The position numbers and the translations under genes were made by a program. Under the pieces are notes generated by a model that was given only the letters and a program-made list of their open reading frames with translations, searched no databases and was not told the DNA's origin. This document shows, piece by piece, positions 1-5,857 of a stretch of DNA of 10,199 bases (position 1 is its first letter; every line of letters begins with the position of its first letter). The stretch covers positions 1-10,199 of the forward strand of contig DAOVVW010000013.1 in NCBI GenBank assembly GCA_030636965.1, written 5' to 3'. Source of the DNA: Pseudomonadota bacterium. Its GTDB lineage: Bacteria > BMS3Abin14.

Positions 1-882
1 GGGACGGGTGCAGAGGTGCAGATGGGTTATGCGGAACGCAAATCCATGCTCTATCTCGAAATCCGCTGTGTCATGATCACCAAGGGCGCAGGTGTGCAAG
101 GTCTCCAGAACGGTTCGATCAGCTGCATAGGAGTTCCGGGAGCTGTGCCTTCCGGGATTCGAGCTGTTCTGGCTGAGAACGTCGCGACCGTCCTGATGGA
201 CATGGAAGTGGCATCCGGCAATGATCAGACCTTCACTCACTCTTCGATCCGCAATACGGCACGAATGCTGATGCAATTTCTACCGGGCACCGATTTCATC
301 TTCTCAGGATTCAGCGCTGTTCCCAACTACGACAACATGTTCGCTGGATCCACACACGATTCGGACGATTACGACGACTATCTGGTTCTTCAGAGGGATT
401 TTCAGGTCGATGGTGGTCTGCGTCCGGTGAAGGAGGAAGATGTTATCGCTGTTCGAAACAAGGCAGCTAGAGCGCTCCAGGCGGTCTTTGAGGAACTGCG
501 GCTGCCGCCGATCACCGATGCAGAGGTGGAAGCGGCTACGTATGCCCATGGTAGCAACGACATGTCCGATCGAAACGTACCGGAGGATCTGCGCAGCATC
601 GATGAATTCATGGAACGGGGAGGAAACGGGCTGGATGTGGTCCGTGCTCTTGCCAAACATGGCTTCAGGGACGTGGCAGAAGGACTCCTGAACATGCTCA
701 AACAGAAAGTTTCCGGGGATTACCTCCATACCTCCGCCATATTCGATGACGATTTCGTCGTTCTGAGCGCTGTGAATGATCCCAACGATTACGAGGGGCC
801 CGGGACAGGGTATCGTTTGGATGGGGAAAGGTGGGAGACACTCAAGAACATCCCCCAGGCTATCAGTCCCGAGGACGTATAG
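1..882 (+). CDS. pduC: Diol dehydratase large subunit, C-terminal part (5' end outside window)
   Basis: Large catalytic subunit of adenosylcobalamin-dependent propanediol (glycerol) dehydratase, which converts 1,2-propanediol to propionaldehyde. The frame is open from base 1, so the gene starts upstream; 293 codons remain, against about 554 in known PduC. The text closely follows PduC from memory (GLQNGS, AVPSGIRAVLAEN, NDQTFTHS, LMQFLPGTDFI, SAVPNYDNMFAGS, NALLY-type C-end replaced by YLHTSAI, GTGYRLDGERWE). With an offset of 260 residues, the active-site residues known from Klebsiella diol dehydratase are all present: Gln296 and Ser301 (in QNGSIS), Asp335-Gln336 (in NDQ) and Ser362 (in FSGFS). 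The enzyme is therefore probably active. Diol and glycerol dehydratases share these residues, so the preferred substrate cannot be told. It lies 26 bases upstream of pduD in the same operon. Confidence 0.97.
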   Translation, partial: GTGAEVQMGYAERKSMLYLEIRCVMITKGAGVQGLQNGSISCIGVPGAVPSGIRAVLAENVATVLMDMEVASGNDQTFTHSSIRNTARMLMQFLPGTDFIFSGFSAVPNYDNMFAGSTHDSDDYDDYLVLQRDFQVDGGLRPVKEEDVIAVRNKAARALQAVFEELRLPPITDAEVEAATYAHGSNDMSDRNVPEDLRSIDEFMERGGNGLDVVRALAKHGFRDVAEGLLNMLKQKVSGDYLHTSAIFDDDFVVLSAVNDPNDYEGPGTGYRLDGERWETLKNIPQAISPEDV

Positions 883-894
883 CGCTGCCAGCGC
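882..894 (+). other. GC-rich 5-bp hairpin at the pduC stop, abutting the pduD ribosome site
   Basis: GCGCT (882-886) and AGCGC (890-894) are perfect inverted repeats around a three-base loop. The stem includes the last base of the pduC stop codon and ends directly before the GGAGG of pduD (895-899). It could modulate pduD initiation or coupling to pduC translation. It is short, so chance is possible. Confidence 0.35.
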
Positions 895-899
895 GGAGG
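895..899 (+). promoter_or_regulatory. Ribosome binding site deciding the pduD start
   Basis: GGAGG lies nine bases before the ATG at 909. An in-frame ATG at 900 touches this motif with no spacing, and any start further upstream would lie inside pduC. The site therefore favours 909, which also gives the expected family N-terminus. Confidence 0.7.
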
Positions 900-908
900 A
901 TGTATGTG

Positions 909-1547
909 ATGAAAATTTCTGAAGAGATGGTGAAACAGATTATCCTTGAAGTCCTCGGGCAGATGCAGGGAGCAGAGGGCTCTGAATCTCACGCTGGTGG
1001 GGATGTCCCGCCGATGGATATGACCGAAGGTGGAGAAGCTAAACCGGGAACCGATCGCAACGAGGTTGTAATCGGGATCCCGCCGGCATTTGGCACGATA
1101 ATGACCAAGACGATAATTGGGATTCCCCACAGGGAAGTCCTGCGGGAACTGAAGGCCGGAATCGAAGAGGAAGGTCTTCATCCCAGACTTGTCAGAGTTT
1201 ACAGGACCGCTGACCTGGCCTTCATTGCTCACGATGCCGCTAAACTAAGTGGATCGGGAATCGGCATAGGCATTCTTTCCCGGGGAACCACAGTGATCCA
1301 CCAGAAAAACCTGGCTCCTCTGCAGAACCTGGAGCTGTTCTCCCAGTCACCTCTGGTGGAACTGGAGACGTTCAGATCTATCGGACACAATGCGGCCAAG
1401 TATGCAAAAGGTGAGAGTCCCAGTCCCGTTCCTGTTCGTAACGATCCCATGGCCAGACCCCGCTACCAGGGGCTTGCGGCCCTGCTTCACAACAAGGAAA
1501 TCCAGTCGGTGGATCAGAACAAGAAAACATATGAGCTTTCTATCTAG
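909..1547 (+). CDS. pduD: Diol dehydratase medium subunit PduD
   Basis: Medium subunit of B12-dependent diol dehydratase; with PduC it forms the cobalamin-binding interface. The chosen start gives 212 residues, against about 224 in enteric PduD. Recognisable family stretches include FGTIMTKTIIGIPHREVL, GIEEEGLHPRLVRVYR, LSGSGIGIGILSRGTTVIHQ, LAPLQNLELFSQSPL, IGHNAAKYAKGESPSPVP and NDPMARPRYQ. Residues 1-20 (MKISEEMVKQIILEVLGQMQ) form an amphipathic helix followed by a variable linker to about residue 50. In Salmonella the matching N-terminal segment of PduD is an encapsulation peptide that targets the dehydratase to the microcompartment, so lumen targeting is inferred here too. It follows pduC by 26 bases and precedes pduE by 64. 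Confidence 0.96.
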   Translation: MKISEEMVKQIILEVLGQMQGAEGSESHAGGDVPPMDMTEGGEAKPGTDRNEVVIGIPPAFGTIMTKTIIGIPHREVLRELKAGIEEEGLHPRLVRVYRTADLAFIAHDAAKLSGSGIGIGILSRGTTVIHQKNLAPLQNLELFSQSPLVELETFRSIGHNAAKYAKGESPSPVPVRNDPMARPRYQGLAALLHNKEIQSVDQNKKTYELSI

Positions 1548-1560
1548 GTCCAGACTAGAT
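1542..1560 (+). other. Inverted repeat spanning the pduD stop codon
   Basis: ATCTAG (1542-1547) pairs perfectly with CTAGAT (1555-1560) around a seven-base loop. The left arm contains the pduD TAG stop. No T-run follows, so it is not an intrinsic terminator. It may form an mRNA hairpin together with the one at 1569-1585. Confidence 0.35.
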
Positions 1561-1568
1561 TGAGACTT

Positions 1569-1585
1569 TCCTGCGTAAAGCAGGA
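1569..1585 (+). other. Hairpin in the pduD-pduE gap
   Basis: TCCTGC (1569-1574) pairs perfectly with GCAGGA (1580-1585) around the loop GTAAA. It lies nine bases after the preceding hairpin and about 20 bases before the pduE ribosome site. No T-run follows. It is a candidate mRNA-stability or processing element; the function is inferred only. Confidence 0.4.
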
Positions 1586-1611
1586 CAGCCCGATAACAAG
1601 GAAAGGAAGTC

Positions 1612-2181
1612 ATGGCTGACGATTATATGTCCAAAAAGGTGGAAGACATGATCAAGGCCAAGGGCCTTGACATTTCCCCCGATCGCGTAGCTGAGGTGGT
1701 CAAGCAGGTCATGTCTACAGTGCAGGGCGAATCGGGCGGTGGCAATCACCAGTCCGCCAGTTCGCAAGGCAGGCTTGATGCGAAAAAGGATTATCCTCTG
1801 GCCAACAATCGGCCCGATCTGGTCCAGTCCGCCAGCGGTCTTAAACTCGAAGACATAACTCTCGGCAAAGTCGAAGAAGGAAGTCTGTCATTTGAAGACA
1901 TTAAGATCCGCCCTGAAACCCTGGAATATCAGGCTCAGATCGCTGAAAGCGCGGGGCGTCCAAGCTTGGCGACCAACCTGCGCAGAGCCGCGGAATTGAC
2001 CAAGATCCCGGATGAGCGGGTCCTGGAGATATACAATGCTCTGAGACCCTACCGATCCACCAAACAGGAACTCCTGGACATCGCCGGGGAGTTGGAATCC
2101 AAATACGATGCTCGTATCTGTGCCGCTCTGGTATACGAAGCTGCGGCGGTATACGAGGGCCGCGGACGTTTAAAGAAATAG
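1612..2181 (+). CDS. pduE: Diol dehydratase small subunit PduE
   Basis: Small subunit that completes the (PduCDE)2 diol dehydratase. It has 189 residues, slightly longer than the roughly 173 of enteric PduE. The conserved core starts near residue 57 with DYPLANNRPD, then SLSFEDIKIRPETLEYQAQI, AESAGRPSLATNLRRAAELT, ERVLEIYNALRPYRSTKQEL and ESKYDARICAALVYEAAAVY. The N-terminal region (1-56) is variable and includes an amphipathic helix at about residues 22-38 (SPDRVAEVVKQVMSTVQ) that resembles BMC encapsulation peptides; it is preceded by about 20 extra residues. The ATG at 1612 has a purine-rich GGAAAGGAAG just upstream. Sixteen bases separate its stop from pduG. Confidence 0.96.
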   Translation: MADDYMSKKVEDMIKAKGLDISPDRVAEVVKQVMSTVQGESGGGNHQSASSQGRLDAKKDYPLANNRPDLVQSASGLKLEDITLGKVEEGSLSFEDIKIRPETLEYQAQIAESAGRPSLATNLRRAAELTKIPDERVLEIYNALRPYRSTKQELLDIAGELESKYDARICAALVYEAAAVYEGRGRLKK

Positions 2182-2197
2182 TCGGGGTTTTCGGTGT

Positions 2198-4021
2198 ATG
2201 ACTTACATCGCCGGGGTGGACGTCGGGAACAACTCGACTGAGGTTGCCATAGCGAGAGTGGACACAGCGGGCAAAGCGGACATACTTTCCAGTTCCCTGG
2301 TAAGGACCATGGGGATCAAGGGGACTATACGCAATGCTTTGGGAGTCATTGATGCTCTGGATAAGGGTCTTGCGTTGGTGGGACTCGAGCGAAATGACCT
2401 CAGTCTGATCCTTCTTAACGAGGCTACGCCTGTCATCAGTGACGTAGCCATGGAGACCATCACAGAAACCGTCATCACCGAATCAGCCATGATCGGCCAC
2501 AATCCTGGGACCCCCGGAGGGCTCGGTCTTGGTATCGGGATGACCATCACCCTCGACCAACTGGAAGCGACCCAGGTGCCTGGACCTTGGATCGTGATCA
2601 TCCCCGGCGAATTCGGCTTCAAAGAAGCGTCCGAACGGTTGACCAGGGCGGTTTCGAGAGACCTCATTGTAGCTGGTGCCATCGTCCAGAAGGACGACGC
2701 GGTGCTCATCAATAACAGGCTGCACAGATCCATACCCATTGTGGACGAGGTAAGCCATATAGACAGGGTTCCGCTGGGCATGCCTGCGGCCGTTGAGGTC
2801 GCCTCGCATGGTAAGACGATCGAGAAACTGTCAAACCCTTACGACATCGCCACGCTCTTTGATCTGGATCCTGATGAGACCAGACAGGTGGTCCCGATAG
2901 CCAGGGCTCTCATGGGCACACGAAGTGCCGTGGTGATTAAAACACCCAGGGGAGACATCGAGGAACGCCGAATTCCGGCTGGAAGTATCGTATTCCTTGG
3001 GGAAAACCGGAAGGAAATGGTGAAGGTGGAGGAGGGAGCTGAAGCTATCATGGAAAATGTGGCCCTCGTCTCTCCACTTCTGGAAATTCAGGCAGAAGCG
3101 GGAACCCACGTGGGAGGGATGTTCGAGCATGTCCGAACAGTCATGGCTGAGCTGACGGATCAGCCTGTGAGCGCCATCCAGGTTCAGGACATACTCGCTG
3201 TAGATACCCTGAAACCCCAAAGGGTTTTAGGAAGTCTGGCGGGAGAGTATTCCATGGGTAATGCCGTAGGGCTGGCAGCGATGGTGAAAACCCATAAACT
3301 CCCCATGCAGCGTCTTGCCAGGAAACTGGAAGAGGAGATCTCGGTTTTTACCAGCATAGGGGGTGTGGAAGCTGAGATGGCTATACGCGGTGCGCTCACC
3401 ACGCCAGGTCTTAAACCCTCTATGGCCATTCTGGATCTGGGAGGAGGATCGACGGATGCTTCCCTGATCAACGAGGCTGGTGAGATCAAAAGTGTCCATC
3501 TGGCCGGTGCGGGAGATATGGTCACTTTGCTCATTGATACGGAACTTGGGCTGGACGACCGTGATCTGGCTGAAAGGATCAAGGTCAATCCCCTGGCCAA
3601 GGTGGAAACCCTTTTCCATATGCGCCATGAGGATGGTTCGGTTCAGTTCTTTAATGAACCCCTCGAGCCCAGGCTCTTTGGACGAGTTGTGGTTCTTGCC
3701 GGTGAAGGGCCCATTCCCCTGGAGATCAGTGAACCCTTATCGAAGGTCGTTCAGGTTCGGCAGAGCGCGAAAAAGAAGGTTTTCGTTCGGAATGCGTTGC
3801 GTGCCCTTGAAATGATCGCTCCTGCCGGTAATATCCGGCTCATCAGCTTTGTTGCTCTTGTTGGAGGATCGGCGCTTGATTTTGAGATCCCAAGAATGAT
3901 CTCCGATGTCCTGGTGGAATATGGAGTGGTGACTGGCAGAGCCAATATCAGGGGTGTGGAGGGTCCACGCAATGCTGTTGCGACGGGACTGGTTTTGGCG
4001 CACGTGAGCGGAGAAAACTGA
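2198..4021 (+). CDS. pduG: Diol dehydratase reactivating factor, large subunit
   Basis: ATP-dependent chaperone-like subunit that, with PduH, releases inactivated cobalamin from diol dehydratase so that fresh adenosylcobalamin can bind. The 607-residue length fits the family (about 610). The N-terminus YIAGVDVGNNSTEVAIA is the phosphate-1 loop of the actin/Hsp70 fold; DLGGGSTDAS (from Asp413) is phosphate 2; VALVGGSALDFEIP (552-565) is the adenosine motif. Other family blocks are MGIKGTIRNALGV, ATPVISDVAMETITETVITE, MIGHNPGTPGG, IVDEVSHIDRVPLGM, HLAGAGDMVT, LFHMRHEDGSVQFF and GVEGPRNAVATGL. The ATG at 2198 is supported by the family N-terminus, but no strong ribosome site precedes it, so translation may be coupled to pduE. 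The pduH start follows two bases after its stop. Confidence 0.97.
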   Translation: MTYIAGVDVGNNSTEVAIARVDTAGKADILSSSLVRTMGIKGTIRNALGVIDALDKGLALVGLERNDLSLILLNEATPVISDVAMETITETVITESAMIGHNPGTPGGLGLGIGMTITLDQLEATQVPGPWIVIIPGEFGFKEASERLTRAVSRDLIVAGAIVQKDDAVLINNRLHRSIPIVDEVSHIDRVPLGMPAAVEVASHGKTIEKLSNPYDIATLFDLDPDETRQVVPIARALMGTRSAVVIKTPRGDIEERRIPAGSIVFLGENRKEMVKVEEGAEAIMENVALVSPLLEIQAEAGTHVGGMFEHVRTVMAELTDQPVSAIQVQDILAVDTLKPQRVLGSLAGEYSMGNAVGLAAMVKTHKLPMQRLARKLEEEISVFTSIGGVEAEMAIRGALTTPGLKPSMAILDLGGGSTDASLINEAGEIKSVHLAGAGDMVTLLIDTELGLDDRDLAERIKVNPLAKVETLFHMRHEDGSVQFFNEPLEPRLFGRVVVLAGEGPIPLEISEPLSKVVQVRQSAKKKVFVRNALRALEMIAPAGNIRLISFVALVGGSALDFEIPRMISDVLVEYGVVTGRANIRGVEGPRNAVATGLVLAHVSGEN

Positions 4022-4023
4022 CT

Positions 4024-4494
4024 ATGAACCCGAAGTTTGCACAACCTGAAGACAAACCTGCCGTCTATATCTATGGGACGGGCCTTTCTGGCTCCAGGAT
4101 GGTGGAAAAAATTCTGCTGGGCCTGGAAGAAGAGGGCGTCCCCGCAGAGATCTTCGAGGCGAAACAGGGTCCCCCTGATAGCATGGCCAAACAGGCTGCT
4201 GACAGGTCACCGGTAAGCGTAGGGGTTGGAATTGACGGAGGTCTGGGAGTCGCGGTTTTACATCACCGGGATCTGCCGGAGGCAACACCGCTTTTTATCC
4301 TTGGTCCCGGACCTCTGGAAGAAACACCCTTGAGGAACCTCGGGGCCAACGCAGCTCGTCTGGTGAAGGGCAACCCCATGATCCTTGCCGGATCTGGTGG
4401 CAAGTCGGATGCCTTCAGTCCCATCAAGTTTTCCCAGGAGCAGTTGGAACAGCTGGTCAGAGAAGCCATAGCAAAAATTGAACTGGAAAGGTAG
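4024..4494 (+). CDS. pduH: Diol dehydratase reactivating factor, small subunit, with C-terminal extension
   Basis: Small partner of PduG. Its fold resembles the dehydratase medium subunit, and subunit swapping drives cofactor release. Family features are ILLGLEEEGVPAEIFE (about 35-50), SVGVGIDGGLGVAVLHHRDL, ATPLFILGPG and LGANAARLVKG (near residues 108-118). At 156 residues it is about 40 longer than enteric PduH (about 116), and the excess lies after the NAARLVKG motif. The extension is a short Gly/Ser linker (about 119-131) followed by an amphipathic helix at about 137-154 (SQEQLEQLVREAIAKIEL). That layout is typical of encapsulation peptides. The start follows the pduG stop by two bases; CGGAGA upstream may serve as the ribosome site. 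Function is firm; the role of the tail is inferred. Confidence 0.92.
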   Translation: MNPKFAQPEDKPAVYIYGTGLSGSRMVEKILLGLEEEGVPAEIFEAKQGPPDSMAKQAADRSPVSVGVGIDGGLGVAVLHHRDLPEATPLFILGPGPLEETPLRNLGANAARLVKGNPMILAGSGGKSDAFSPIKFSQEQLEQLVREAIAKIELER

Positions 4495-4503
4495 AGGCGT
4501 CCA

Positions 4504-5136
4504 ATGGAAAAACGAAGCCTTGGTCTTATCGAAACCATGGGATACACAGCCGCCGTCGAAGCGGTGGATGCAGCCACAAAGTCAGCCGATGTAGTTTTCC
4601 TCGGATACGAAATAACTCTGGCGGGACTTGTTACGGTCAAGTTCCTCGGTGACGTCGGAGCAGTGAAGGCTGCGGTGGCTGCGGGAACCGCGGCGGCTGA
4701 AAAGGTTGGTACTCTCTTCGCCAGTCACGTGATCCCCCGGCCGGACGATCAGATCCATGCCAAACTGCCCCCACCCGCTGCTCCAGAAGATCCCAAAAAG
4801 GTGCAGGAAGAGCCAGAGCCCTCTGCCGCAGCCGCTGAGGCACCTCCAGCGGTGCCGGAAACGGTGTCGGCTCCACCCGAGGAGGAAACGACTGCTGCTG
4901 AACTAGAGCCGGCTCCGGTTCCCGAAAAGGCCGAACCGGAATCGGAGGTGAAAACACCGTCCGAGCCCGCGGAAGAAAAGCAGGAGACAGCCGTAAAGGT
5001 AGACGAGGCTCCCGGGGCCGAGAAGCCTGTCCTGGAAAAATCCGCCGCCAGGAAAAAAACAACACCCAGGAAAACGGGAAGCAAAGGTACGGGCGGCAGG
5101 ACGAGGTCCGGTGGGAAAAGGACCAAGGGGAAGTAG
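4504..5136 (+). CDS. BMC-H shell protein with long Pro/Ala/Glu linker and basic tail (PduA core, pduK position)
   Basis: Hexamer-forming microcompartment shell protein. Residues about 5-83 are a standard BMC domain close to PduA/PduJ: SLGLIETMGYTAAVEAVDAA, LVTVKFLGDVGAVKAA, SHVIPRPD. The pore loop reads T38-L39-A40-G41, where PduA has I-G-S-G, so the usual small polar pore residues are replaced. After residue 84 comes about 95 residues of Pro/Ala/Glu-rich, probably disordered sequence. The last 30 residues (181-210) are highly basic, with 12 Lys/Arg among Gly, Thr and Ser. Salmonella PduK also has a BMC domain plus extension, but its extension carries Cys residues for a metal cluster; there are no Cys here. 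Gene order (after pduH) matches pduK. The shell role is firm; the tail function is unknown. Confidence 0.93.
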   Translation: MEKRSLGLIETMGYTAAVEAVDAATKSADVVFLGYEITLAGLVTVKFLGDVGAVKAAVAAGTAAAEKVGTLFASHVIPRPDDQIHAKLPPPAAPEDPKKVQEEPEPSAAAAEAPPAVPETVSAPPEEETTAAELEPAPVPEKAEPESEVKTPSEPAEEKQETAVKVDEAPGAEKPVLEKSAARKKTTPRKTGSKGTGGRTRSGGKRTKGK

Positions 5137-5224
5137 CTTTCTTGGCTCGCCAGAGTAAGGTCTCCAACGAGGAAAAGGGGGATCCTTCAACCGGACGTGC
5201 CGAAAAACGCAAGGATAGTTTTTC

Positions 5225-5230
5225 AAGGAG
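5225..5230 (+). promoter_or_regulatory. Ribosome binding site of the BMC-T gene
   Basis: AAGGAG ends six bases before the ATG at 5237. This is a strong, well-spaced site after a 100-base gap, so the BMC-T gene can start independently rather than by coupling to the gene before it. Confidence 0.65.
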
Positions 5231-5236
5231 AGAATA

Positions 5237-5857
5237 ATGTCGGTTGAACTTCGCTCTTTCGTGTATCTGGATAGATTGCAGCCCCAATTCGCGGCCTATG
5301 TAGGGGCCAACGCCAGGGGTTACATCCCCATACCGGGCATGGCGGCCACCCTGGTTGAGATCTCGCCGGGGGTAATGATCAACGAAGTGATTGACGCGGC
5401 CCTCAAGTCGGCCAATGTTCAGCCGGGGATGATGGTCGTTGAGAGGCATTTCGGTGTCCTCGAGTTCCACGCCCAGGCACAGGCGGAGGTGAAACACGCT
5501 GGTGAAGCGGTCCTGAAGACACTTGGACTGAAGATCGAGGACCGGGTCAAACCGAAGATCCTCAGTTCCCAGGTGATCCACAAGGTCAATCCTTACCATG
5601 CGCAGATGGTGAACGTTTCCCGGCTCTGCTCGATGCTGCTTCCGGGTCAGGATCTTTATATCCTGGAAGTTCAGCCTGCAGCCTACATCACCCTCGCGGC
5701 CAACGAAGCCGAGAAGAACGCTCACATCACACTGGTGGACTGCAGGACGTACGGCGCTGTGGGCCGTCTGTACCTGGGAGGGAGACAGTCCGATGTAGAA
5801 AGAGCCGCCAGCGCGGCGGAAACAAGCATCAACCGGCTCACGGGAAAAGAAGTGTGA
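5237..5857 (+). CDS. Tandem-domain BMC-T shell protein, RMM-like
   Basis: The 206-residue protein has two successive BMC-type halves: about 1-100 (ELRSFVYLDRLQPQFAAYVG, GVMINEVIDAALKSANVQPG, VVERHFGVLEFHA) and about 108-206 (LCSMLLPGQDLYILEVQPAA, YITLAANEAEKNAHITLVDC, YGAVGRLYLGG). Such proteins form pseudohexameric trimers in BMC shells. The ELRSF...DRLQPQ opening and the ALK..V.PG..VVER.FG block recall the BMC-T of the mycobacterial RMM locus, which processes an amino alcohol, more than PduB, PduT or EutL; this is from memory. No Cys cluster typical of PduT is seen. Its stop overlaps the eutJ start by four bases (GTGA). It is clearly a shell protein; its subtype is less certain. Confidence 0.88.
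   Translation: MSVELRSFVYLDRLQPQFAAYVGANARGYIPIPGMAATLVEISPGVMINEVIDAALKSANVQPGMMVVERHFGVLEFHAQAQAEVKHAGEAVLKTLGLKIEDRVKPKILSSQVIHKVNPYHAQMVNVSRLCSMLLPGQDLYILEVQPAAYITLAANEAEKNAHITLVDCRTYGAVGRLYLGGRQSDVERAASAAETSINRLTGKEV

Noticed and set aside
831..908. Longer pduD starting at 831 inside pduC
   Set aside because: The family N-terminus and a good GGAGG site fit the ATG at 909; the upstream codons are pduC sequence read in another frame.
4771..5043. Pro/Ala/Glu-rich stretch as a DNA repeat array or mobile insert
   Set aside because: The codons vary and there is no regular repeat unit at DNA level; it is a low-complexity protein linker.
5142..5234. Separate 31-codon gene starting at TTG in the gap before BMC-T
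   Set aside because: No ribosome site, rare start codon, no recognisable motif; an open frame of this length is expected by chance.
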